A stretch of DNA of 64,000 nucleotides from Lewinellaceae bacterium (lineage in GTDB: Bacteria; Bacteroidota; Bacteroidia; Chitinophagales; Saprospiraceae). This document shows, in pieces, positions 52,520 to 61,111 of this stretch (position 1 is the first letter of the stretch; every line of letters begins with the position of its first letter). A program made the translations under genes and the position numbers. The notes under the pieces were generated by a model. That model was not told the origin of the DNA, did not search any database, and worked only from the letters and a program-made list of their open reading frames with translations. The stretch is from assembly GCA_020636005.1 (NCBI GenBank), contig JACJYR010000006.1, positions 201,715 to 265,714 on the forward strand, written 5' to 3'.

Positions 52520-54514
52520 ATGAAATTTCTACTGACATCCATAAGTCTTCTTTTCCTGTTAGGCAGCCTCAATGGTCAAAGCCAAGTGGACAGCCTGAGG
52601 CAGCAGTACGAACAAGCGGTTGACGGCTCAAGGGACGAAGCGGTTAAATTTCTTGATTTTGTAAAATACCTTTATGAGTCCGACCACCCTGAAGCCCTTG
52701 CCTTCGCCGAAGAACTGATAAAAAAGGCTGCCTCACTGAGGGATACTGCACTTTTACTGACATCCTATAATCTTGAGGGGACTATTCTGACCCGTAAAGG
52801 ACAGCTTGATAGCGCTGCCCTGGTCTTTGCGAAAGCATTGGGCACCGGTGAAATATTTGGGAATACCGCGCTTTTAATCCTGCTCCATCGGGATTTAAGT
52901 GCAGTCCATTATTTCAAGGGCGACATGAAAAATGCTTTCAAGGATTTGATGCTGGCCGCCAACTTGCTCCAAGACTGCCCAAACTGTCCACCTGCCAGAA
53001 GAGCAATTATCTATGATGATTTGGCCTGGTACTATCATTTTGCCTCCAACGATAGCGAAAAAGCGCTTTATTGGGCATACAAGACGATGGATTTATCGAA
53101 AGGTCAGAATATCCAAAATGAGGCAGCATCGAATCTAAGGCTTTGTGAAATATACCTCAAAGCTGGTAATCTTGATTCCGCCACGCAGTATTGCCCCGTA
53201 GCCCTTGAAATGGCTGAAAAAAATGATTTCAAAGTATTAATGGCCTTTGCCAAAGTTTACAATACCAGACTGAGGTTGCGGGAAGGCCATCCCGAACAGG
53301 CGCTCTCATTGGGGTTGGATGCCATCCAGACCAATGAGGGATTTGGAACTGGCTATGCAAGCACCATCATAGCCGCCTACAACGCCGTTGCCGAAGTATA
53401 TTTGGAAATGGGTGACAACCACAAGGCCCTTGCTTTATTGCAACGGCTGCCTGTAAAAGTCAAAGACAGCGATTTTTCAGCTTTAATCGAGCTAAAGGTT
53501 TACCATCGGTTGCTGGGCCAATTGCTGGAAGACACGGACCCCGCCAAGGCTTTGGCCCACTACCAGCGTGCCAGCGGCATCCAGGACACGCTGCAACAGG
53601 AGATGTACAACATCGGCCTCGCCGAAATCGAGGTGGAGAGCAGGCTCGCCGAGAAAGCCCTTGAAAACCAACGACTACAGTTTGAAAAGGAAAAGCAGGC
53701 TGGGCGGGCCAAAAATTTTCAGGCCGCCCTCTTTGTCGCAGCCGCCGTGCTCCTCCTGCTCTCCCTCGCCGCCCTTTACATTTACAAAACCGCCCAAAAG
53801 AACAAGCGCCTCGCCGACGAGCTGGCCGCCTCCAACCAGCAACTCGCCACCGCCAATGCCGACCTCGAACTGTTCAGCTACTCCCTCGCCCACGACATCC
53901 AGAGCTACGTCACCCAGGCGCTCAACTACACCTTCTTTTTGGATGAAAAACCCGGTGCCCTGCCCCCTGAAAAGGAACAGGACTTCATGCAGAAAGCCCG
54001 CCGCAGCATCAAGGGCCTGAGCACCTTCTGCCGTGACCTCATCGCCTACGCCCGCATGGGGCAGGATGCCAGCGAGCCAGAAGAGGTAATGCTGAACGAA
54101 GTGCTGCACGAAGTACGCAATGCCCTGCAATCGCAAATCGAGCAGGCGGGCGTGGAACTTTTCGTCCCCAAAGATTTACCGGAAGTCATCGCCCACCGCC
54201 CCCGCATGGTGCAGTTGTTCCAGAACCTCGTCGGCAATGCCATCAAGTACCGAAGGGCGGGCGTGGTAACGGAAGTGATGGTAGCTTTTGAGCAAAAGGG
54301 CAGCGACTACTTTTTCACCGTCTCCGACAACGGGCAGGGCATCCCGGCAGAACGCATCAGCCGCCTGTTCGACCTCTTCGTGAAAGGCGACATGGGCGGC
54401 TCCGGCATCGGGCTGGCCGTGTGCAGGCGCATCGTCGAGGGATATGGTGGTCGCATCTGGGTGGAATCGGAAGTGGGGGTGGGCAGCCGTTTTTGTTTCA
54501 TCATGCCTGCTTGA
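52520..54514 (+). CDS. TPR-containing sensor histidine kinase
   Basis: This 664-residue protein has a signal peptide (FLLTSISLLFLLGSLNGQSQ). A periplasmic helical region of tetratricopeptide-like repeats fills ~25-365 (NLEGTILTRKGQLDSAALVF, DLAWYYHFASNDSEKALYWA, AVAEVYLEMGDNHKALALLQ). A coiled coil leads to a transmembrane helix at ~398-420, and a second coiled coil follows. The kinase core has a His box near residue 458 (FSYSLAHDIQSYV), an N box near 567 (LFQNLVGNAIKYR), G1 near 602 (VSDNGQGIPAERI) and G2 near 626 (GGSGIGLAVCRRIVEGYGG). This is a HisKA/HATPase type, common in Bacteroidota with periplasmic TPRs. Its likely partner is the divergent LytTR regulator at 51325. The signal sensed is unknown. 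Confidence 0.93.
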   Translation: MKFLLTSISLLFLLGSLNGQSQVDSLRQQYEQAVDGSRDEAVKFLDFVKYLYESDHPEALAFAEELIKKAASLRDTALLLTSYNLEGTILTRKGQLDSAALVFAKALGTGEIFGNTALLILLHRDLSAVHYFKGDMKNAFKDLMLAANLLQDCPNCPPARRAIIYDDLAWYYHFASNDSEKALYWAYKTMDLSKGQNIQNEAASNLRLCEIYLKAGNLDSATQYCPVALEMAEKNDFKVLMAFAKVYNTRLRLREGHPEQALSLGLDAIQTNEGFGTGYASTIIAAYNAVAEVYLEMGDNHKALALLQRLPVKVKDSDFSALIELKVYHRLLGQLLEDTDPAKALAHYQRASGIQDTLQQEMYNIGLAEIEVESRLAEKALENQRLQFEKEKQAGRAKNFQAALFVAAAVLLLLSLAALYIYKTAQKNKRLADELAASNQQLATANADLELFSYSLAHDIQSYVTQALNYTFFLDEKPGALPPEKEQDFMQKARRSIKGLSTFCRDLIAYARMGQDASEPEEVMLNEVLHEVRNALQSQIEQAGVELFVPKDLPEVIAHRPRMVQLFQNLVGNAIKYRRAGVVTEVMVAFEQKGSDYFFTVSDNGQGIPAERISRLFDLFVKGDMGGSGIGLAVCRRIVEGYGGRIWVESEVGVGSRFCFIMPA

Positions 54515-54770
54515 TGGCCTTTGCAGATTAATACAATCTTACCTACACATTTTTACAACAGAAGCATCCTTTACAACATGGACGCTTTTTTCGGCTGCGC
54601 ATTCTCCCAAATTTGCAGCCTTGTTAAGTCCCTCCAGAATAGCTAATTTCTTTTCTTCTCACATCACTAGTATCTCACACCACGCAGTTCAAGACAGCAA
54701 TTGGTATGCTCTTTCTCAAGGGGGTTTACCTGTCTGCATACAATTTTTTTAACCAAACACTTATTTATTT

Positions 54771-57700
54771 ATGAACAAGCACTTACAATCTGTAAGGGAT
54801 TTGGGTGAAACTGTCATTACAGAAATGGCAGGGCCGTCAAGGCGTCATCCTAAAACCCTGAACCGTTCCATTGCAACGAAGCATGCTTCGGCTCATGGGG
54901 CTGCCCAATCCTTCCATTCTTCCCGTTATCATTTATTGAAGGTCTTATTACTGGTGATGACATTCGTTTTTCCCTTCGGCAATAACATTTTTGCCAACGG
55001 GGGAAACAACGAACCACTTTCTACTTGCGTGGACGAAGTTACTGGAAGCGTTTATGTACAAAACAACTCCAACTGCTCCGTAACGGTTTACTGTTATGAA
55101 GCAAATGGCGCTTATGCCGGGCAAACCTTTAACATGGGGTCTCTTGGGTATGGACAGGCCACGACGATATATCCAAGTGCATCAAGTGGTACTGTTTATT
55201 GCAAGTATGGCAACACAACCACCTCAACTGTTAATTTTTCAGGGGGATACCATACTCTTTATAATAACTCCTGTGGCGGTGGCGGCTGCACCTACAGTTT
55301 CACCATCAACAACACTGGTTGTAATTTACTGACCGTTGGTGGTAGCCAAACAGCCATTATTTCAGGAGGGGATTCGAAAACTTTTACAGGAACAGGTTCT
55401 GCATCATTCACCTGGACTTGGGCCGGCGGCAGTGGCAATGGCTCAGTCAACTGTAGCACCGGAAACGCAACAGCCAATACGGGCGGTTGCCAACCGAACT
55501 GCATCAATGTGAGCAATGCAGGCAGCATTTGGGGAGATGAGTCCAACTGCGGTGCTTACAACCCAGGCAATATCAATAGCAGTGGCTCCGCTTCCGGCGG
55601 CTCCGGCGGCTCCATTGTTTACCGCTGGCAACAAAAGGTGGGCAGTGGCAGTTGGACGACCATCTCTGGTGCCACTGGTTCTGCTTACAATCCCGGCAAC
55701 ATCAACCAGACCACTCAATACCGCCGGGAGGCCCGCCGGGAGGGTGCTGGCTGCAACAACAGTTGGATTACATCCAATGTGGTGACCAAAACAGTAGATG
55801 CCAACAACCTCAACCTCATCTGCGAGGCAAATGTCAACAACGGCGGCTGGAACGACCTCGGCAGCTGTTCGGTCACGGTCTGCGCAGGTGATGCTTTGGA
55901 CCTCTCGGTTAAACCCAATAACCAGGCTTTCTATAAATGGAGCGGGCCAAACGGGTTTTCACGCAACGTGCTCAACTACAGCGACCCTTTGTTCTGCATT
56001 GACAACAATGTCCACTACCGCTTTACAGCCAAACACAGTGGGAAAGTGCTGGATGTCTCCAACGCCCAAAGTGGCAGTGGTGCCAACGTCCAACAGTGGA
56101 GTGATTATGGTCAGCAAAATCAGCGCTGGCGCTTTGAATACGTGACCAATAACGACGGGCACCATTATTTCTCCATTATCAGCGTCGAAACGGGTTTGGC
56201 ACTGAATGTAAGTGGAGGGGGAATAAATGACGGCGACAATGTTCAGGTTTGGACCAAAAATGGCTCCGGTGCCCAGCAATGGCGTTTTCACCATGTTGGA
56301 AACGGATATTATCAAATCATCAACCGCAACAGCGGCAGGGCCCTGGACGTGTCCGATGCATCTACCGCCAATGGTGCAAATGTGCACCAATGGAATGCCG
56401 CAGCCAATGGCAGCAACCAACACTGGAAAATCGAAAAAACGAGCGGGACTTGCTCCAATACTGGAAATTCTGGCGGGGATGTCCATGTTTCCAACAGCAT
56501 CACAACCAGTCAGGCCGGCGATTATACCGTAACCGCGACGAATACCAACGGCTGCACGGCCACCAAGACCATCCACGTGACGGTCATCAACACCCCGACG
56601 CCACAGGTAACGGTGACCCAACCGACCTGCGCCAACCCCAAGGGCAAGATTGTCATCACCAACCTGCCAAATGGCTATGCGAGCAGCCTGAACGGCAGTG
56701 CATGGGCACAGAACAAGACTGTGTACGGCGACCTGAACCCCGGCACGTACCAAGTGGGCATCGGTGCCAATAGCTGCGACAAGTTCATCAACGTCACCAT
56801 CAACAACGTAGGCCAAGCCCCTGGCACGGCCTGCAACGACAACAACCCGAACACCACCAATGACATAATCCAGGCTGACGGCTGCACCTGCGCTGGCACG
56901 CCCGTGGCCTGCAACCTCTCGGCTACCTTCACCGTGCCGAACGGCTGCCTCACCAACTCCTTCTTGTTGTTTGCCGATGCCAACGACCCGTACTTCCCAC
57001 CGACCAACCCGCTGTACACCTATTCCTACGTCATCCAGCCGCAAAGCTCGGTGGCGAGCCAGTCCAGCATTGACCCCCGTTCGGTCACGGTGACCTTCAA
57101 TTCGCCCGGTTTGAAAACGGTCACGGCTACCATTACCAATCCAGCCGTTCCGAACTGTCAAATCGTCAAGACTACCACCTTCACCGTGAACGATTGTAGC
57201 CCCTGCGCCAACCTCGGTGGCGACACGGACGGCGACGGTGTCTGCAACAACAACGACTGCCAGCCCAACAACCCGGCCTTCCCGGCAACACCCGGCACGG
57301 CCTGCAACGACGGCAACCCGAACACCACCAACGACGTGGTGACAGCGGACGGCTGCGGCTGCCAAGGGACTGGTGGCGGCGGTGGCACTCCCAACTGCGA
57401 CACGGGCATCAGCATCACCACGGGCACCGGCACCATCGTGGTGACGGGTCTTAACGGTGCACCTGTTTCGTCGCTTCAAGTTTTAAGCGCCACTTGGCAG
57501 CCCGTTTATTCTTGCTTCGCAAACTGTGGCGCTTCGCAAACCGTGCCCGTGCCTGCGGGTACTTATTATGTGTATGCCAAATACTACACGGCTGGCTACA
57601 GCCTGATTTGTGAAAAACAAACAACCGTGACGGTAGGCGGCGGTGGCTGCCCCGATGCCGACAACGACGGCACCTGCGACGCCGACGACTGCCAGCCGAA

Positions 57701-60575
57701 CAACCCCGTCTATCCCGCCACGCCCGGTACACCTTGCAACGACGGCAACCCGAACACCACCAACGACGTGGTAACTGCCAACGGCTGCGGATGTGCGGGC
57801 ACACCTAACAACCAAAGTAACTGTATTGACGAAAAGCTCTTGGTCTTTTATAGTCTTGATGCCTGTACGGCAGCAAATGGCGTTGCCAACTTTTCAGAAT
57901 TTACGGCAGCTTATCCCAGCAATAGTTCCTGTATAAATATCACAGCGAACAATTTGGAGGCTTCGTACAATCTCCACTCCTGTGTGGCAAATGCTCCCTT
58001 CCCGTACAACAAAAGTGCCGAGAACAGCCCCAATGCTATCTGTGCAAATACTTCTGTTTCCAATACCTTCAACCCCGTCATTACAGACGCTTCGAACGTT
58101 TACGACAACCATTACTACTCAATTAAGGTAAATGCAAGCTCTTCTGGTCAAAACGGAAAACTGAGCAAATTAACCTTCTATTACAGGGGAAGCGCTGGCG
58201 CAACAGCAGGCGGTTTACAACTCAAATCCCCAGAAAAAATGGGCATCCGGGTACTCCGTAATGGGGTCAATGTTTTCCAACAGACTGGGCTGAATGTTGA
58301 CAAATTTACTTGGCAACAATTCACTTTTGATTTTTCTGACGACCCAGATTTTAATTTGAGCAGCACCTCGGCAGAGTATGAAATCCGGGTGCAAGGCTAC
58401 CAACCAGATGGGGGAGCGGCTTATGCAGTTGGCGAAATTGACCAGATTCGCCTTTATGGTGGATGTGCCATCAATCAACCCACTGTCAACATCACGGGCA
58501 ACCTGAGCGTCTGCACCGGCCAGACGACCACCCTCACGGCTTCCGGCGGTGGAACCTACCTGTGGAGCAACGGCTCCAGCAGCCAGAGCATCAACGTCGG
58601 GGCAGGTACTTACACCGTGACCGTCACTGGCCCTGGTGGCTGCACGGCGGTAAAATCTGCCACCGTTTCACAGACCAACACAACGGTCAACCTCACCAAC
58701 TGTCCCACCAATATTTCGCAGAGCGTAAGCGCAGGAAGTTCCTGCAAGGTTGTCAACTGGACTGCGCCATCAGCTACCAGCAACTGCGGGACACCCAACC
58801 TGAACAGCAACTTTGCGCCGGGCCATTGTTTCCCTATTGGCACCACGACAGTCGTTTATACTGCCACCCTGAACGGTGTCACGCAAACCTGTAGTTTCAC
58901 CGTGACCATCACCAGCAACGACCCCTGCGCCAATCAAGGCGGCGACTCCGATGGCGACGGTGTGTGCAACAACAACGACTGCCAGCCGAACAACCCCGCC
59001 TTTCCGGCCACGCCCGGTACCCCCTGCAACGACGGCAACCCGAACACCACCAACGACGTGGTGACCGCCGATGGCTGTGGATGCCAGGGCACGCCCACGG
59101 GCGGCAACCCGGACTGTGAAGCGGACATCACCATCACCACGGGCAACGGCACCATCACGGTGTCCGGCCTCGATGGTGCGCCCGTCAGTTCGCTGCAAAT
59201 TTTCAGTGCCACTTGGCAGCCTGTTTACAGTTGCTTCGCAAATTGTGGCGCTTCGCAAACAGTGAACGTGAACGCAGGCTCCTACCTCGTTTATGCAAAA
59301 TACTACACGGCGGGCTACAGCCTGATTTGTGAAAAACAGGCGACAGTGACGGTCGGCGGCGGCGGCGGCACCTGCGACAACGTGACCAATGCGGGCACCA
59401 TCGGCTTCGGCACTGCCTGCACCGGCTCAACTACCTACTGCCCGAACCAGGGTGCTGCATCTTTGGTGAAAAACTGCGTTGCACCGTCCGGTGGGGCCGG
59501 CAACCTGGAGGTCATCTGGCTCAAGAGTACCACTTCGTGCAGTTACCCGACCACAAATATCACGCAGATACAGGCGGGACAAGACCCACACTGGACCATC
59601 ATCCCCGGTGCCACCAGCCTTGACTACAGCCCCGGCAGCCCAACGCAGCAGACCTGCTACCTGCGCTGTGCACGCCGGGCCGGCTGCCCCAACTACGTCG
59701 AGTCGAACATCGTGACCCTCGGCATTTCCAGCAACTGTGGCGGCAGCAACACCGGTACGCCCGACTGTGCCAACATCGGCATCAGCACAGGCCCCGGCAG
59801 CATCACCGTGACCGGCCTCGACGGTGCGCCCGTGACCTCCGTGCAGATTTTCAGCGCAAGCTGGCAGCCGGAGCACAACTGCTTCGCCAACTGCAACAGC
59901 CCGACAGCCACCTATTCCGTGACCGCCGGTGCGCACTATGTCTATGTGAAATACTATACTGCGCAGTATCAGCTCATCTGCGAGGTAAACCAGACGTTGA
60001 ACGTGGTGCAGGCATTGGCGGGCAGCCAATCGGAAAGCTTCCAACTCGAGGCCGTGAAGCACCTCGAACATACCGAACTGTTGTGGGTACACCAGGGGGA
60101 TTACTTTGTTAGCACGTATTCTATAGAGCGGTCAGCAGACGGCATTGAGTTCGAGGAGATATACAACATCCCTTCCGAGCAGGATGCCGCCGCTGACGTT
60201 TACGAGGGCTACGACCTCGAGCCGCTGACCGGCAAAAACCATTACCGCATCAGGAGGGACAACATTGACGGCACGGTGGGCTACTCCGAGGTGAAGGTCG
60301 TCGAGTATGAAGATATGATTGACTTCGTGCTGTTCCCCAACCCGGCGAACCAGTTCACGAACATCAACCTCGAAGGCATCGTGGGCTTCAAGGACGTGGA
60401 CATCCACATCTTCAATAATGCGGGCGTGCGCATGAAGCAGTTCCACCTCGACGAGGTATGGGGCAAGTACTACCAGATGGACTTGCGTGACCTGCACGAA
60501 GGGCATTACGCCGTATGGGTGAACATCCCGGGCCGCAGGCCAAGAGTGGTGCAGTTGGTCATCGGCATATTGTAA
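54771..60575 (+). CDS. Giant secreted protein with ricin-type domain, HYR domain and T9SS type A end
   Basis: This 1934-residue protein has a long N-terminal extension before its hydrophobic signal (LLKVLLLVMTFVFPFGNNIF, ~63-82). Beta-rich modules follow: NNSNCSVTVYCYEANGAYAG; a GDESNCGAYNPGNI module at ~245-340; and a ricin-type beta-trefoil at ~413-563 with three QxW-like repeats (NVQQWSDYGQQNQRW, NVQVWTKNGSGAQQW, NVHQWNAAANGSNQHW). Then come an ITNLPNGYASSLNG module, a PKD-like domain, and three Asp-rich DGDGVCNNNDC/GNPNTTNDVVTADGCGC cassettes (~811, ~960, ~1383). A jelly-roll-like domain lies at ~1016-1231, an Ig-like repeat at ~1236, a HYR domain at ~1305-1380, and three GLxGAPVxSxQ modules. 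A module with CYLRCARRAGC follows, then a type A sorting domain (~1852-1934, FVLFPNPANQFTNINL). Ricin domains usually bind carbohydrate. Paralogous to the next gene and to the gene at 28800. Confidence 0.9.
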   Translation: MNKHLQSVRDLGETVITEMAGPSRRHPKTLNRSIATKHASAHGAAQSFHSSRYHLLKVLLLVMTFVFPFGNNIFANGGNNEPLSTCVDEVTGSVYVQNNSNCSVTVYCYEANGAYAGQTFNMGSLGYGQATTIYPSASSGTVYCKYGNTTTSTVNFSGGYHTLYNNSCGGGGCTYSFTINNTGCNLLTVGGSQTAIISGGDSKTFTGTGSASFTWTWAGGSGNGSVNCSTGNATANTGGCQPNCINVSNAGSIWGDESNCGAYNPGNINSSGSASGGSGGSIVYRWQQKVGSGSWTTISGATGSAYNPGNINQTTQYRREARREGAGCNNSWITSNVVTKTVDANNLNLICEANVNNGGWNDLGSCSVTVCAGDALDLSVKPNNQAFYKWSGPNGFSRNVLNYSDPLFCIDNNVHYRFTAKHSGKVLDVSNAQSGSGANVQQWSDYGQQNQRWRFEYVTNNDGHHYFSIISVETGLALNVSGGGINDGDNVQVWTKNGSGAQQWRFHHVGNGYYQIINRNSGRALDVSDASTANGANVHQWNAAANGSNQHWKIEKTSGTCSNTGNSGGDVHVSNSITTSQAGDYTVTATNTNGCTATKTIHVTVINTPTPQVTVTQPTCANPKGKIVITNLPNGYASSLNGSAWAQNKTVYGDLNPGTYQVGIGANSCDKFINVTINNVGQAPGTACNDNNPNTTNDIIQADGCTCAGTPVACNLSATFTVPNGCLTNSFLLFADANDPYFPPTNPLYTYSYVIQPQSSVASQSSIDPRSVTVTFNSPGLKTVTATITNPAVPNCQIVKTTTFTVNDCSPCANLGGDTDGDGVCNNNDCQPNNPAFPATPGTACNDGNPNTTNDVVTADGCGCQGTGGGGGTPNCDTGISITTGTGTIVVTGLNGAPVSSLQVLSATWQPVYSCFANCGASQTVPVPAGTYYVYAKYYTAGYSLICEKQTTVTVGGGGCPDADNDGTCDADDCQPNNPVYPATPGTPCNDGNPNTTNDVVTANGCGCAGTPNNQSNCIDEKLLVFYSLDACTAANGVANFSEFTAAYPSNSSCINITANNLEASYNLHSCVANAPFPYNKSAENSPNAICANTSVSNTFNPVITDASNVYDNHYYSIKVNASSSGQNGKLSKLTFYYRGSAGATAGGLQLKSPEKMGIRVLRNGVNVFQQTGLNVDKFTWQQFTFDFSDDPDFNLSSTSAEYEIRVQGYQPDGGAAYAVGEIDQIRLYGGCAINQPTVNITGNLSVCTGQTTTLTASGGGTYLWSNGSSSQSINVGAGTYTVTVTGPGGCTAVKSATVSQTNTTVNLTNCPTNISQSVSAGSSCKVVNWTAPSATSNCGTPNLNSNFAPGHCFPIGTTTVVYTATLNGVTQTCSFTVTITSNDPCANQGGDSDGDGVCNNNDCQPNNPAFPATPGTPCNDGNPNTTNDVVTADGCGCQGTPTGGNPDCEADITITTGNGTITVSGLDGAPVSSLQIFSATWQPVYSCFANCGASQTVNVNAGSYLVYAKYYTAGYSLICEKQATVTVGGGGGTCDNVTNAGTIGFGTACTGSTTYCPNQGAASLVKNCVAPSGGAGNLEVIWLKSTTSCSYPTTNITQIQAGQDPHWTIIPGATSLDYSPGSPTQQTCYLRCARRAGCPNYVESNIVTLGISSNCGGSNTGTPDCANIGISTGPGSITVTGLDGAPVTSVQIFSASWQPEHNCFANCNSPTATYSVTAGAHYVYVKYYTAQYQLICEVNQTLNVVQALAGSQSESFQLEAVKHLEHTELLWVHQGDYFVSTYSIERSADGIEFEEIYNIPSEQDAAADVYEGYDLEPLTGKNHYRIRRDNIDGTVGYSEVKVVEYEDMIDFVLFPNPANQFTNINLEGIVGFKDVDIHIFNNAGVRMKQFHLDEVWGKYYQMDLRDLHEGHYAVWVNIPGRRPRVVQLVIGIL

Positions 60576-60606
60576 TTAATAATTATTGTTCATAATGTAT
60601 TGTGGT

Positions 60607-60638
60607 GCGGACGGGCAAATGCCCGTCCGCTTTTTTTT
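60607..60638 (+). terminator. Rho-independent terminator of the 1934-residue protein gene
   Basis: GCGGACGGGC (60607-60616) pairs perfectly with 60621-60630 around AAAT and is followed by eight T residues, 32 bases after the stop codon. It is a textbook intrinsic terminator. Confidence 0.92.
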
Positions 60639-61111
60639 GCCAAACATTCCCATGTCAGTTGAACAGTTTCATGGCCTTGGTTTCCTTCACATCGTTGTCA
60701 AAAAGAGCACTTTTTTGCACGATAAAGCACATTATGCACCCAAATGTGCTTATTATTCCAATTAGGAATACCGTTGGTTTCAAACCCTTCCCACATTGTT
60801 GCACCGACTGAAAAACAGGAAAAGTTATTGAAGTATAGTAGGTGTCCACATAATCCTTCCCATCCTTCCCTCCCCCAATTTTTTAGATAAGCATTTAGCC
60901 CAATGCGGGCATTAAAGAATATTTTGTTTGTTATGTACTCATCTATTACGAGCTGGCCTGGGAGGCCTTTGGCTTCCCAGCCAATTCTTTTACACTAACA
61001 GACACTCCGGCATTTCCCGAACTAATTCCCTTTCTGTACATCTGGCGGCTACATAAACTATGAACTTACCCTTGCCGCTGCAAGGGTATTTGGCAAATTA
61101 CAAACACAACT
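60639..61111. other. Gene-free region between two paralogous giant genes
   Basis: About 470 bases without a supported ORF; short frames on both strands lack any family pattern. Part of it is presumably the promoter and leader of the downstream gene, but I found no clear -33/-7 pair. Confidence 0.5.

Noticed and set aside
55959..57479. A 506-codon frame antisense to the ricin-domain gene
   Set aside because: Shadow of a GC-rich coding sequence with clear domains on the other strand.
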